Assembly: GCF_030708075.1 (NCBI RefSeq)
Contig: NZ_CP117982.1
Span: 2,373,302 to 2,437,301, forward strand
Direction: 5' to 3'
Source of the DNA: Candidatus Epulonipiscium viviparus
Lineage (GTDB): Bacteria; Bacillota; Clostridia; Lachnospirales; Cellulosilyticaceae
Length of the DNA: 64,000 nucleotides
The notes under the pieces were generated by a model that was given only the letters and a program-made list of their open reading frames with translations, ran no database searches and had not been told where the DNA came from. Within the stretch, counting starts at the first letter, position 1. Each line of letters starts with the position of its first letter. A program made the position numbers and the translations under genes. Of the stretch, positions 10,016-20,290 are shown one piece after another.

Positions 10016-10703
10016 ATTCTTCCTCCTGGCCATATCCACCATTATTTTGATCGCTTATAATCTCGCCGTTTTGAAGCTCTAGTACGCGTTTTTTAAATGT
10101 AGTCACTATGTCACTCTCGTGCGATGCGACTAATACTGTGACGCCTCTGCTATTTATATCCAAGAGCAGTTTCATAATGTCCCACGCAGTAGAGGGGTCG
10201 AGATTTCCGGTAGGTTCGTCTGCTATTAATATAGGGTTATTATTAACGATAGCTCTTGCGATGGCTGTGCGCTGCTGCTCTCCTCCGGATAGTTCATTGG
10301 GGTAGCAGTTGGCTTTTTTGGATAGCCCCACTAATGCGAGGGCCATAGGTACCTGATATTTGATATGCTTTTTCTTTGCACCAATAACCCGCATAGCAAA
10401 TGCTACGTTGTCAAATACTGTTTTGTTATAAAGTAATCTAAAATCTTGAAAAACGACACCGATTTGTCGTCTATAATAGGGGATCTGACGATGTATCAAA
10501 TTTTCTATATTACGGCCATTAACAGTAATGATGCCAGTTGATGGTTCTATTTCTTTAAGTATCAATTTAAGAAATGATGATTTGCCAGAACCGCTATTTC
10601 CAGTAACAAATACAAATTCTCCTTTCTTGATGTGAAGCGAAGTGGTCTTGAGACCGATCGCTCCGTTAGAATAAATTTTAGAAACTTGTGCTAATTCTAT
10701 CAT
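10008..10703 (-). CDS. ftsE: FtsE, ATPase of FtsEX division complex
   Basis: 231 residues from the ATG at 10703 (TTGGAGAAACA just before it; the in-frame TTG at 10715 belongs to the ribosome-binding region). It has the ABC ATPase motifs in order: Walker A GNSGSGKSS, Q-loop VFQDFRLL, signature LSGGEQQRTAIARAI, Walker B ILIADEPTGNLD and the H-loop VASHE. The sequence SKIYSNGAIGLKTTSLHIKKG is typical of FtsE rather than of other ABC proteins. The protein binds cytoplasmic parts of FtsX. Overlap of stop and start with ftsX indicates translational coupling. Confidence 0.95.
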   Translation of the reverse strand: MIELAQVSKIYSNGAIGLKTTSLHIKKGEFVFVTGNSGSGKSSFLKLILKEIEPSTGIITVNGRNIENLIHRQIPYYRRQIGVVFQDFRLLYNKTVFDNVAFAMRVIGAKKKHIKYQVPMALALVGLSKKANCYPNELSGGEQQRTAIARAIVNNNPILIADEPTGNLDPSTAWDIMKLLLDINSRGVTVLVASHESDIVTTFKKRVLELQNGEIISDQNNGGYGQEEEYV

Positions 10704-10724
10704 TTGTTTCTCCAATCTTATGGT

Positions 10725-11822
10725 TTATATTTTAGGCATACTTTGCTTTTCCATATAGTCCATATATTGACTAACCATTATAGTGATTTTGAAAACAATA
10801 GCATCGTCAAACTCACGAAGATCAAGACCGGTCATTTTAAGAAGTTTATCTAATCTATATACCAAAGTATTTCTGTGAATATATAACTGTCTGGATGTTT
10901 CGGAAACATTTAAAGAGTTTTCAAAAAATTTGTTTACTGTTGAGAGAGTTTCTTCGTCGAAGTGTGTGATCTTTTTGCCTTTTAATACTTCGTCGATAAA
11001 CATGCGGCACAAAGTGACAGGTAGTTGGTAGATGATTCGCCCAACACCAAGTTTTGAATAGGTAGAAATTTTTGCTTCGTAATTGAAAATTTTTCCAACT
11101 TCTAAGGACATGGCAGCTTCTTTGTAAGAATTGGAAACATCTTTCAGGTCGTATACAACAGTCCCCACACCAATAGCAACTTGAATTAAAGCTTCTGATA
11201 ATAGTGTGTTATATATAATATCAGCGTGTTCTTGGACTTCTTCTTCGTTTTTAGATTCAAGAGCTTTAACCAAAATGATGCTTTTATCATCAACGGCAGT
11301 GACAAAGTCTAGATTCTTATCCGGAAAAAGACTTCTAACTGTTTCTGTGATACTAACTTCTCCAACATCAACATTTTCTATTAGATATACTACTCTGGGT
11401 ACAGAGTTTTCGACGTGCAGTTTTTTAGCCCTGTTATAAATATCAACTAGCAACAAATTGTCTAGCAAAAGGTTTTTAATAAAATTATCTTTATCGAAGC
11501 GTTCTTTATATGCGATAAGCAAGTTTTTGATTTGAAACGCAGTCATTTTGCCAAGTTTGTATGCTTCATCATCGCCTCCTTTTACTGCAACAATATATTC
11601 GACAATATATTCATCGAATACTTTTACATAAAAAGAACCAAGCATCTCTTGACTGTCAGCTGCAGAAACAATAAAGGCACTAACTTCTTCTTTATATTCG
11701 CCCAAAAGGCTTTCTCCTGTTGTGGCAACTACTTTGGCCTCAGCATCTAAAATACATATATCACGTCTGGTAATCATTTTTAATCCATCTACTATATTTT
11801 GTAATACTTGGTTTGTAATCAT
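10725..11822 (-). CDS. CdaR-family transcriptional regulator
   Basis: 365 residues. The N-terminal sugar-diacid-recognition-like region (MITNQVLQNIVDGLKMITRR, about 1-130), a GGDEF-like middle part (about 135-270) and a C-terminal PucR/CdaR helix-turn-helix (LNVSETSRQLYIHRNTLVYR) give the CdaR layout. In Clostridia such a gene is often found directly before ftsE, as here (21 bp gap), though whether it regulates the operon is not shown. CdaR proteins respond to sugar diacids in Escherichia coli; the ligand here is unknown. A GGGAG ribosome-binding site precedes the start. The gene is the first of the operon continuing to the M23 peptidase. Confidence 0.85.
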   Translation of the reverse strand: MITNQVLQNIVDGLKMITRRDICILDAEAKVVATTGESLLGEYKEEVSAFIVSAADSQEMLGSFYVKVFDEYIVEYIVAVKGGDDEAYKLGKMTAFQIKNLLIAYKERFDKDNFIKNLLLDNLLLVDIYNRAKKLHVENSVPRVVYLIENVDVGEVSITETVRSLFPDKNLDFVTAVDDKSIILVKALESKNEEEVQEHADIIYNTLLSEALIQVAIGVGTVVYDLKDVSNSYKEAAMSLEVGKIFNYEAKISTYSKLGVGRIIYQLPVTLCRMFIDEVLKGKKITHFDEETLSTVNKFFENSLNVSETSRQLYIHRNTLVYRLDKLLKMTGLDLREFDDAIVFKITIMVSQYMDYMEKQSMPKI

Positions 11823-11904
11823 CGTTGTTCTCCCTTTATTATATAATATTTTTCTAATACCCTTTTAATTACCTAATTTTTACTAAGCCTTAAGTATAAC
11901 ATTT

Positions 11905-12831
11905 TTAAAATAAAACTACAAGCAAAACTGGAATAGTGATCATGCATAAAATATTGCTTATAAATACAATACTAGCAGCAAGTTTTACATCGCAATCGTA
12001 TTGTTCTGCAAATAACAAAGTCATGGTAGCTGCCGGCATTGCCGCAAGAACTACAAGAACTTCTTTTAAAACTTGATCTATCGGTAAAATAATAATTATG
12101 CTAGAGATAATAACAGGAACAAAAATTAATCTAAAGAAATTTATAGCATATGCTCGAAAATTTAATAATGATTCTCTAATGTTCATTCTAGAAAGAGTGG
12201 CTCCAAGAATAAACATCGAAAGGGGGGTCATAAGGCTTCCGTATACCATAAGAGGTTCGGCAATGACATTAGGAACACCAACGCTAGATATAAAGCATAC
12301 CAAGCCAATAGCAGTTGCGATATTAACAGGGTTTAGGTATATTTCCTTAAATTTGATTTTGTGCTTGCCTTTGTTGGAACTATTGATCATAAAGATTCCG
12401 ACTGTAAAAGCATAAACATTATAGGCAATATTAGCAATGCCGCCATAAAAAATACCGTCAGACCCGACTACGGCATCCAATATTGGGAAACCTATAAATG
12501 CGCAATTGGGAAACACCATAGCAAATTTCCAAAGGCCTTTTTCTGAGTCTGAGATGCGAAGAACTTTTGTAATTATAATTGCCAATATATGTGCACAAAT
12601 ATACACGCCAAATGATAAAAATAAAATAAATATACAATTTACTAGTTTATTTTGGTCAAATGGTTGTACAATAGCGAAAAAGATATTGACGGGTAAAATA
12701 GTTTTTAAAAGCAATGAAGTGAGTTTTTTTGTGAAATCTGTATCAGAAAAACCAAATTTTCCGCAAACGAATCCTACGATGAGTAAAACAAATATTGTAG
12801 TTAGGCTTGGTAATATTAATTCTATGTCCAT
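11905..12831 (-). CDS. AEC-family (auxin efflux carrier-like) transporter
   Basis: 308 residues with ten hydrophobic segments spread over the whole length, beginning LPSLTTIFVLLIVGFVCGKFG. The segments PNCAFIGFPILDAVVG and AAMPAATMTLLFAEQYDCD match the conserved N-terminal and C-terminal halves of the AEC (malonate/malate-type) carriers. Substrates in this family include dicarboxylates such as malate; the substrate here cannot be predicted. A GGGGGG stretch precedes the start. It stands alone, facing away from glmS. Confidence 0.85.
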   Translation of the reverse strand: MDIELILPSLTTIFVLLIVGFVCGKFGFSDTDFTKKLTSLLLKTILPVNIFFAIVQPFDQNKLVNCIFILFLSFGVYICAHILAIIITKVLRISDSEKGLWKFAMVFPNCAFIGFPILDAVVGSDGIFYGGIANIAYNVYAFTVGIFMINSSNKGKHKIKFKEIYLNPVNIATAIGLVCFISSVGVPNVIAEPLMVYGSLMTPLSMFILGATLSRMNIRESLLNFRAYAINFFRLIFVPVIISSIIIILPIDQVLKEVLVVLAAMPAATMTLLFAEQYDCDVKLAASIVFISNILCMITIPVLLVVLF

Positions 12832-12989
12832 ATCTAAACCCCCCGTTAAAGTTATATTTATAGTATATTAACTAGTGTACTTTTTTATACAATTATTAAG
12901 CAAGCACTTGAAAAATTTGTTGTCACAATGTTAGTTATTTAAGAATATGTTATAGAATAGACAAAATTTAAATAAAATGGAGGAAAAAT

Positions 12990-14780
12990 ATGTGTGGAAT
13001 AGTTGGTTATATAGGACGAGGATATAAAAATAATGTTGCCGAAGTTTTACTTGACGGGCTAAGCAAGCTTGAGTATAGAGGCTATGATTCGGCAGGAATT
13101 TGCTTAGCATCAGAAGAAGTGCTGGTATATAAAGATGAAGGAAGAGTGGCGCATTTGAGAACTTTAGTAGATCTGGAATTTGATGCCAAAATGGGCATAG
13201 GTCATACTAGATGGGCAACTCATGGAAAACCTAGCCAAATAAATGCGCATCCTCATCAGAGTAATAACGGACGATTTACAATAGTTCATAATGGTGTAAT
13301 AGAAAATGAGTCAGAATTACGAGCAACATATTTAAGTGATTACAAATTTGTTTCGGACACAGATACAGAAATAATAGTAGCGTTAATCGAAAAGTTTGTT
13401 GAAGAAGGAGAGGCGGTAGAAGTTGCGATACGCCACGTAATGAGTTTGCTAAAGGGGTCGTATGCTTTGGGAATAATTGATGGAGACATGCCGGACCGAA
13501 TGTATGCTGCAAAAAACAAGTCTCCGCTTTTGCTAGGCGTAGAAGATGACTTTAACATGATAGGCTCGGATGCTATGAGTGTAATAAAATATACAAATAA
13601 GTTGATTGAATTAAACGATGGCGAATTTGTTGTTTTAACAGCTACAGAAGTGGCCATCTATACAATGCTGGGAATAAAAGTAGAGCGTTCGCCATATACA
13701 GAAACCCTCGATGCTGCAGATATGGAAAAAGGAATATATTCTCACTATATGCTAAAAGAAATAGATGAGCAACCATTTGTATTAAGAAGAATAGTACAAG
13801 AATATTTTGATGATGCGGGATATAACATAGACCCCAAAATCACGGATGTACTGAATGAAACTGACAGAATCTACATCATTGCTGCAGGTACAAGTATGAA
13901 CGCAGGGCTTGTAGGAAAACAACTGTTCGAGCAAATAGCCAAAATACCAGCAGAAGTTCATATAGCATCAGAGTTTGTATATAACACGCCAATTTTAAGC
14001 AAAAAGCCATTGTTTATTTTTTTATCGCAATCGGGAGAAACTGCAGATAGTAGAGCAGTACTAGTGAAGATCAAAAAATTAGGCTATAGATCACTTACTA
14101 TAACCAATGTAAAGGGGTCGACACTCTCAAGAGAAGCGGACAATACGCTATTACTATATGCGGGAGTAGAAATAGCGGTTGCATCGACAAAGGCATATAC
14201 CGCACAAATTGCAGTAATGGCGATACTTGCAGCGAAAGAGGCAGGAGTAGATGCTGAATCGATAAAAACTGATATTTCCATCGTGGCAAATGCATTAGAA
14301 ATAATAACTAACAATAAGGCGGCATACAAAGAGTTGGCAGAGAACTATCTAACCAAACGCAATTGCTTTTATATAGGAAGAAATATCGACTATTATGTTG
14401 CAGTGGAAGCCGCGCTCAAGCTAAAAGAGGTTTCGTATATACAAACGGAAGGCTTTGCGGCGGGAGAATTAAAACACGGAACTATAGCTTTAATCGAAGA
14501 TGACACTCCTGTCGTTGCGATAATCTCGCAAGAAAACATCAACCTAAATACGAGATCCAACATAAAAGAAGTGAAATCGAGAGGAGCAAAGACGATCATT
14601 ATTGCGTTAAAATCGTTGAGCGCAGTGGGGGATCAAATTGTGATAGAAGATGTAAACCCGATTTTATCACCGCTAGTTACAATAGTTCCGTGCCAATTGA
14701 TGGCATACTATGCCGCGCTGAGCCGCGATTTGGATATCGATAAACCCAGAAATCTTGCAAAATCAGTAACAGTAGAATAG
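12990..14780 (+). CDS. glmS: Glutamine-fructose-6-phosphate aminotransferase
   Basis: 596 residues. The mature N-terminus begins with Cys2 (MCGIVGYIG), the nucleophile of the glutaminase domain, with [11 protein letters not shown] and HNGVIEN motifs. Two SIS sugar-isomerase domains follow, with SQSGETADS for phosphate binding, and the C-terminal AKSVTVE ends with the usual signature. It makes glucosamine-6-phosphate from fructose-6-phosphate and glutamine, the entry to peptidoglycan amino sugars. The ribosome-binding site is TGGAGGAAAAAT. No glmS ribozyme, the usual control in Firmicutes, is seen in the 158-bp upstream gap. It ends at a hairpin shared with the convergent agarase operon. Confidence 0.97.
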   Translation: MCGIVGYIGRGYKNNVAEVLLDGLSKLEYRGYDSAGICLASEEVLVYKDEGRVAHLRTLVDLEFDAKMGIGHTRWATHGKPSQINAHPHQSNNGRFTIVHNGVIENESELRATYLSDYKFVSDTDTEIIVALIEKFVEEGEAVEVAIRHVMSLLKGSYALGIIDGDMPDRMYAAKNKSPLLLGVEDDFNMIGSDAMSVIKYTNKLIELNDGEFVVLTATEVAIYTMLGIKVERSPYTETLDAADMEKGIYSHYMLKEIDEQPFVLRRIVQEYFDDAGYNIDPKITDVLNETDRIYIIAAGTSMNAGLVGKQLFEQIAKIPAEVHIASEFVYNTPILSKKPLFIFLSQSGETADSRAVLVKIKKLGYRSLTITNVKGSTLSREADNTLLLYAGVEIAVASTKAYTAQIAVMAILAAKEAGVDAESIKTDISIVANALEIITNNKAAYKELAENYLTKRNCFYIGRNIDYYVAVEAALKLKEVSYIQTEGFAAGELKHGTIALIEDDTPVVAIISQENINLNTRSNIKEVKSRGAKTIIIALKSLSAVGDQIVIEDVNPILSPLVTIVPCQLMAYYAALSRDLDIDKPRNLAKSVTVE

Positions 14781-14787
14781 CATTAAA

Positions 14788-14826
14788 AAAAGCCAGTAGC
14801 GTGAACAACTATTGGCTTCTTTGTAT
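14788..14826. terminator. Bidirectional terminator between glmS and agarase operon
   Basis: AAGCCAGTAG and CTATTGGCTT form a 10-bp stem (one G-U) with an 8-nt loop. On the plus side it is followed by cttTGTATTTT, and on the minus side by seven T, so it can stop transcription from both convergent units. Confidence 0.8.
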
Positions 14827-14827
14827 T

Positions 14828-17530
14828 TTATCGAACGGTAATGTTAACCGAGTCTGTTGCAAAGCCATTTTTATCTTTGACAACAATATTAACGCGGCCG
14901 CCGTTGTGAGCAGAAACTATGCCATTTGAAACTGTTGCTATGGCCTTCTTAGAAGATTTCCAAGATAAATCGGAAGCGGAAAGTCCTTCTAGCGATAGAT
15001 ATTCTTTTAAGTCGATGGCAGTGCCAGTTTGAAGTACAATCTCTTTTGCGGTATCAGCAAATCTCACGGAATCTAAATTTTGTGTATCGCCGACGGTGAC
15101 GTTTGTAGAAGTGGTGACGAATAGATCATTGGCATTTTTTGTAATTATGGTTGCAGTACCATCGCCAACTGCAGTAACAACGCCAGCGTCATCCACTGTG
15201 GCGACGTATTTATTTGTGCTAAAGTAGCTCACGTCTGCGTTCAAGTTGCGAGGAGATGTAATAGTATCGAGCGCAATAGAAGAGCCAACGTCGAGCGTTA
15301 CCTGAGTTTGAACGTTTTTGATGTTGGTCATAGGCACATGGCTAAATTTGGTTTCATACATAGTATCGTACAATTCGCGAGATGCGTTCACAAGCTCCAT
15401 ATAAGGCTGATCGGTTACGTCTACAAAACCTAAATTGAAGTTTTCGCCATCCCAAGAGCGTCCCAAAATTGGCTCATCATAATATTGAAACCAATGTACT
15501 CCAACGAATTTGCCACTTTTTAACGCAGACTCCACATAGTTTGTATATGCATCTGCTCTGGCTTGTTGGTCGACCACTGCCATTGTTGTTGGGCTAAATG
15601 GACCCATGTCAGTTGCAGAAAAACAGAACTCTCCGATGATCATTGGCATGTCGTACTCTTCGAATTTAAAATTTTCGCGCTGAATATCTATGTTGTAGTT
15701 ATTAAAGCTAAGAATATCGACGTAATTGATTGCCGACTTTATTACCTCTATAGGAGTGCCCCACTCGGTGTTTCGAGATCCTAGGTACATAGTTCCGGGA
15801 AGGAGCTCGGTAACGACCTTATCTACAACGGCGTAATATTGATCAGAAAGTACGCTAACAACCATTGATGCGTCGGCGGCAGGAATGTCACCCTTATACG
15901 GTTTGCCGAATTCCTCAAACGATGCGAAGTTTGTGCCCCATGATTTGTTGAGCGCTTCGATGGTTTCGTATTTGTCTTCGAAAACAGTCATAAAGTGGCG
16001 CTTAGCATAGGCCTTTTCGTTGGCGATGTCATCATCAAAAATCGCATCGACTAGAGGATTGTTTGCCATATTGTTGCCCCACTTATATTCGTTATCAACA
16101 TAGACGCCGAAGCAATAAGGGTCCTTGTGTATGCCAAAGCGAACGGCTTGGTCCTTGATTGCGGCAATGGTGGATTTTTCAAATTCTGGATCGAATGCAT
16201 CTGGAACGGTATCGTATAATCGAACATGTTTTCCACTATTTACCGTAGTCCAAGTGAATGCAGTATAAGGGGTTTTGTGCTGATCGCCCTTGCCAAAAAA
16301 TAGTGATGGCTCTGCCCAGGCGCCGATAGAAGTGATCCCCCAAGCTTTAAATCGATCGGTTGCCATTTTGCCCCAATCCGTAAGCCAGTCGTTGCCATAT
16401 TTCTTTTCGAGATTCATAGAGTAAAACGAAAAAGAAGTGCCGCTCTTTTGACCATGAGGAGGTTGTATTCCGCTGGCTCTGCCAAAGTGTTCCTTAAACT
16501 CGCCGTTGCGCTCTGGAAGTTCTTCGAACATGTATTCGCGACCCTGAACCCAAGTGTCCATTCCGTTTTTGCGAACGATTCCAAATCCTGTGGCAAAGTA
16601 AGGATAGCCTTCTGGGTCTATTAAAGTCCACGCTCCATCAATTTTGGTAGGGTAAAAATGACCGGTAGCTTCCTGGCGCAATGCTTCGTTTTTGTAGCCG
16701 CCATAAACGGTTCTGTCTGTTCGCGCTTCTTGCTCGGCTTTCCAAATTGCAACTTGCGCTTCTTCTTCAGCTTGTGCGTCTTTTAATTGCTCATCGCTAA
16801 AAATCTTGTTAGCCCAGTCTTTTGGCGCGTATTGGCCATATTTGTCGACGATATTTGCATAAGTTTCTTCTATATTATAGAGAGGATTTTCTACAACTCT
16901 AAAGTTGTCAAATGAATAGTAGCCAACCGGCCCGTTAACGCTCCAGGCAAGAGTTATTCCTGTGATCTCTGAAGGGTTGTTCATAGCCCCCCAACCTTCT
17001 CCGGGAATAATTCCGTCAAATCCGATAGGGCTAGGCAATGCGTCTGCCCCTTGTTGTCTCAGGCTTTCGTCCAATACGCAATACACGGTGTGAGTAGATT
17101 GTGGCGGAATTGAGTTCATATATGCTTTGGAGCCACCAGCATATTTGATGGTTGTGGTGAGTCGATGCGTTCTGTCGTTTGGGTTTGTAATATCGAATGC
17201 CAACACCATTCTGTTATCACTAAAATCCCAGGATTTGCCATTTGCTGGAGCGATAGTAATCGACGCATTGCCACCGTCAGTAAACCGTACCTTTAGTGCG
17301 TTTTCACCGTCTGTCGCATGGAATGGCTCTATAGTATAATCAACTTTGTTGCCGGCCGAAATTTTTACATTTTCAGCAGTGAGGTTCTCAAAAGATATAG
17401 GCTGAAAAGAGTGGTTTGCTATTTCTTCGGCAGTTACGTTGGCATCCTTGTTGGCAACGCCCTCGGCTAAAACGGGCATTAAAGTAAATGCTCCCAATGC
17501 TATAATTGCTAATTTTTGTGCTAGTTTCAT
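14828..17530 (-). CDS. Secreted GH50 beta-agarase with two Ig-like domains (copy 1)
   Basis: 900 residues. There is a signal peptide (MKLAQKLAIIALGAFTLMPVLA), a beta-sandwich carbohydrate-binding-like domain (about 45-220), the GH50 catalytic barrel (about 270-710) and two BIG2-type Ig-like domains (about 745-815 and 825-900). GH50 hallmarks: YGGYKNEALRQEATGHF at the barrel start, VDNEYKWG with the acid/base Glu near 479, MIIGEFCFSATD with the nucleophile Glu near 634, then HWFQYYDEPILGR and FVDVTDQPY. GH50 enzymes cleave beta-1,4 bonds of agarose, usually releasing neoagarobiose or neoagarotetraose. It is the last of three tandem homologues, 30 bp after copy 2. No dockerin, LPXTG or SLH anchor is seen, so the mature enzyme may be free or held by the Ig-like domains. 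Confidence 0.88.
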   Translation of the reverse strand: MKLAQKLAIIALGAFTLMPVLAEGVANKDANVTAEEIANHSFQPISFENLTAENVKISAGNKVDYTIEPFHATDGENALKVRFTDGGNASITIAPANGKSWDFSDNRMVLAFDITNPNDRTHRLTTTIKYAGGSKAYMNSIPPQSTHTVYCVLDESLRQQGADALPSPIGFDGIIPGEGWGAMNNPSEITGITLAWSVNGPVGYYSFDNFRVVENPLYNIEETYANIVDKYGQYAPKDWANKIFSDEQLKDAQAEEEAQVAIWKAEQEARTDRTVYGGYKNEALRQEATGHFYPTKIDGAWTLIDPEGYPYFATGFGIVRKNGMDTWVQGREYMFEELPERNGEFKEHFGRASGIQPPHGQKSGTSFSFYSMNLEKKYGNDWLTDWGKMATDRFKAWGITSIGAWAEPSLFFGKGDQHKTPYTAFTWTTVNSGKHVRLYDTVPDAFDPEFEKSTIAAIKDQAVRFGIHKDPYCFGVYVDNEYKWGNNMANNPLVDAIFDDDIANEKAYAKRHFMTVFEDKYETIEALNKSWGTNFASFEEFGKPYKGDIPAADASMVVSVLSDQYYAVVDKVVTELLPGTMYLGSRNTEWGTPIEVIKSAINYVDILSFNNYNIDIQRENFKFEEYDMPMIIGEFCFSATDMGPFSPTTMAVVDQQARADAYTNYVESALKSGKFVGVHWFQYYDEPILGRSWDGENFNLGFVDVTDQPYMELVNASRELYDTMYETKFSHVPMTNIKNVQTQVTLDVGSSIALDTITSPRNLNADVSYFSTNKYVATVDDAGVVTAVGDGTATIITKNANDLFVTTSTNVTVGDTQNLDSVRFADTAKEIVLQTGTAIDLKEYLSLEGLSASDLSWKSSKKAIATVSNGIVSAHNGGRVNIVVKDKNGFATDSVNITVR

Positions 17531-17560
17531 AATATCCTCCTAATTTGATAAATATTGAAA

Positions 17561-20251
17561 TTATTGAACTACTATGCTGATCGAATCTGTTGCAAAGCCG
17601 TTTTTCTCCTCGGCAACGATGTTGATGCGTCCAGGAGCATGTGCAGTAACGACGCCGTTCTCAATGGTGGCAATTGCCTTTTTGGAAGTTTTCCATGTGA
17701 TGTTGGCTGCATTGACGCCGTCCAATTTGAGCTGATTCTTAAGGTCCAGCGTTGACCCAGCTGCTAGCGTTAGTTCTTTTGCGTTATCGGCAAAGCGTAT
17801 GGAAGCAGGTGCGGCGCCGTCACCGACAACTACGTTTGTAGAGGTAACGACAAATAAATCGTTGGCATTCTTGGTAACTATCGTGGCATCTCCATCGCTG
17901 ACTGCGGTAACAACTCCATTTTCATCAACGGTTGCGACGTATAAGTTGGTACTATAATAGCTTACGTCTTCGTTTAGGTTTGCAGGAGTTGTGGCGGTTT
18001 CGATTGTTGCAGTTTGGCCGACTCTCAAATCGATGCTGGTTTGCTCGTTTTGGATGTTGGTCATCGGAATTTGGGTGAACATCGTGTCGTACATCGTGTC
18101 GTAGACATATCTAGACGCATTGACTAGCTCCATATAAGGCTGATCTGTTACATCAACAAATCCCAGATTGAAATTTTCCCCATCCCAAGAGCGTCCAAGA
18201 ATAGGCTCATCGTAGTATTGAAACCAATGAACTCCAACGAATTTTCCGCTTTTGAGTGCAGACTCAACGTAATTTATATAGGCATCTGCTCTGTCTTGTT
18301 GCGACGATACGGCCATAGTTGTTGGGCTAAAGTGTCCGGCGTCTGTTGCACTAAAGCAAAACTCGCCGATGATCATTGGCATATCGTATTCTTCGAATTT
18401 AAAACTTTCGCGCTGTACATCTGGATTGTAGTTATTGAAACTCAGGATATCCACATACTTGATGGCAGAGTGAATTACTTCTATAGGAGTGCCCCACTCG
18501 GTATTTCGGGAGCCGAGGTACATTGTGCCTGGAAGGAGCTCTGTGACAACGCTGTCAACGACTTTGTAATATTGGTCTGACAGCTGGCTAACCACCATAG
18601 ATGCATCCTCGGCTGCGATTTTTCCAGTATATGGTTTTCCAAGCTCTGCAAAAGATGAGAGATTGCTGCCCCATGCTGAGTTTAGTGCAGAGATGGAGCC
18701 ATATTTATCTTCGAGTACGGCAACGAAATGGCGCTTGGCATAGCTTTTTTCAGATGCAACATCGTCATCGAATATTGCTTTGACTAGATTATTGTTGGTC
18801 ATATTGGTGCCCCACGGATATTCGTTGTCAACATAAACGCCAAAGCAGTATGGATCTTCGTGTATACCGTAGCGAACGGCCTGATCCTTGATTGCGGCAA
18901 CGGTGGATTTTTCGAATTCTGGATCGAAGGCATCGGGAATTGTATCATGAAGCCTCACGTGTTTGCCGCTCGAAACGGTGGTCCAGGTGAATGCTGCGTA
19001 TGGAGTTTTATGTGTATCACCCTTGCCGAAAAATAAATCGGGTTCTGCCCAAGCTCCCAAAGAAGTAAGGCCCCAAGCTTCGAATCGATCGATGGCCATG
19101 TCGCCCCAGTCTTGAAGCCAGTCGCTGCCATATTTTTTTTCAAGATTCATAGAGTAGAAAGAGAAGCTGGTGCCATATTTTTGACCAAAAGGAGCTTGCA
19201 TTCCGCTGGCTTTGCCGTAGTGATCAGCAAATTCGCCGTTCTTGGCTGGAAGTTCCTGGAACATATAGTTGCGACCATCGATCCAAGTGTCCATTCCGTT
19301 TTTGCGAACAATGCCAAACCCGGTTGAGAAAAATGGGTAGCCCTCTGGATCTATTAGAGTCCAAATGTCGTTGATTTTTGTGGTGTAGAAATGGCCGGTG
19401 GCTTCTTGTCGCAAGGCTTCGTTTTTGTAGCCACCATAAATAGTGCGGTCTGTTCGCGCTTCTTGCTCGGCTTTCCAAATAGCAACTTGAGCTTCTTCGG
19501 CTGCCTGCGCTTCTTTGAGTTGTGCATCGCTAAAAATTTTGTTAGGCCAAGTTTTAAGAGCGTATTGCCCATACTTATCAACTATTCCCGCGTATGCTGT
19601 TGAGACATCGAGAAGAGGATTTTCTACTATTCTAAAGTTGTCGAATGTGTAGTATCCGACATCGCCGCCAACACTCCAAGATAAGTCAATTCCGGTAATT
19701 TTAGATTTATCAAAATTGACGTTGCCCCAGCCAGGACCCGGGATTATGCCGTCTTCTGCTATCGGACTTGGTAACGCATCGGCACCGAGCTGAATCTTGT
19801 CTTGATCCAATACGCAATACATAGTTTTGGTAGTATTTGGAGGAATGACATTTACATATGCAGTGGTCCCGCCTTGATATCTAAAAACGGTATTGAGTCT
19901 TTGTGTGTATTCGTTGGTATTTGTGACGTCAAATGCAAGGACCATTCGGTTGTCGCTAAAGTCCCAAGTGCCACCGTTGGATGGTGCGATTCGGATCATC
20001 GATGAACTGCCGGCTTCGTATCGAACTTTAAGTGCGTTATCTCCATCGGTTGGCATAAATTCTTCTATAGAATATTCGCTAAATCCCCAAGGAGGAGAGC
20101 TGGTGGAAAATTTAAACGTTTGCTTATCATCATTTTCAAATGAAACGGCTCCGAATGAGTGGTTATCGATATCTCGTTGCGAAACAGCTAAAGTGGGAAC
20201 GGCAGTAAAAGCGGTAACTGCTAGAATAGCTAGTTGCATTGCTAATTTCAT
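17561..20251 (-). CDS. Secreted GH50 beta-agarase with two Ig-like domains (copy 2)
   Basis: 896 residues, starting at 20251 after GGGAGATAATTTT; the longer frame from 20278 has no ribosome-binding site. Same architecture as its neighbours: signal peptide (MKLAMQLAILAVTAFTAVPTLA), beta-sandwich domain, GH50 barrel with VDNEYPWG (acid/base Glu) and MIIGEFCFSATDAGHF (nucleophile Glu), then two BIG2-like domains ending SISIVVQ. It is much closer to copy 3 than to copy 1 (for example, nearly identical residues over the first 60 and the Ig-like part), which suggests two duplication steps. It lies 39 bp after copy 3 and 30 bp before copy 1, so all three are probably one transcript. Confidence 0.88.
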   Translation of the reverse strand: MKLAMQLAILAVTAFTAVPTLAVSQRDIDNHSFGAVSFENDDKQTFKFSTSSPPWGFSEYSIEEFMPTDGDNALKVRYEAGSSSMIRIAPSNGGTWDFSDNRMVLAFDVTNTNEYTQRLNTVFRYQGGTTAYVNVIPPNTTKTMYCVLDQDKIQLGADALPSPIAEDGIIPGPGWGNVNFDKSKITGIDLSWSVGGDVGYYTFDNFRIVENPLLDVSTAYAGIVDKYGQYALKTWPNKIFSDAQLKEAQAAEEAQVAIWKAEQEARTDRTIYGGYKNEALRQEATGHFYTTKINDIWTLIDPEGYPFFSTGFGIVRKNGMDTWIDGRNYMFQELPAKNGEFADHYGKASGMQAPFGQKYGTSFSFYSMNLEKKYGSDWLQDWGDMAIDRFEAWGLTSLGAWAEPDLFFGKGDTHKTPYAAFTWTTVSSGKHVRLHDTIPDAFDPEFEKSTVAAIKDQAVRYGIHEDPYCFGVYVDNEYPWGTNMTNNNLVKAIFDDDVASEKSYAKRHFVAVLEDKYGSISALNSAWGSNLSSFAELGKPYTGKIAAEDASMVVSQLSDQYYKVVDSVVTELLPGTMYLGSRNTEWGTPIEVIHSAIKYVDILSFNNYNPDVQRESFKFEEYDMPMIIGEFCFSATDAGHFSPTTMAVSSQQDRADAYINYVESALKSGKFVGVHWFQYYDEPILGRSWDGENFNLGFVDVTDQPYMELVNASRYVYDTMYDTMFTQIPMTNIQNEQTSIDLRVGQTATIETATTPANLNEDVSYYSTNLYVATVDENGVVTAVSDGDATIVTKNANDLFVVTSTNVVVGDGAAPASIRFADNAKELTLAAGSTLDLKNQLKLDGVNAANITWKTSKKAIATIENGVVTAHAPGRINIVAEEKNGFATDSISIVVQ

Positions 20252-20290
20252 AAAATTATCTCCCTTCAATAATGTCAATAATGTGTATTT

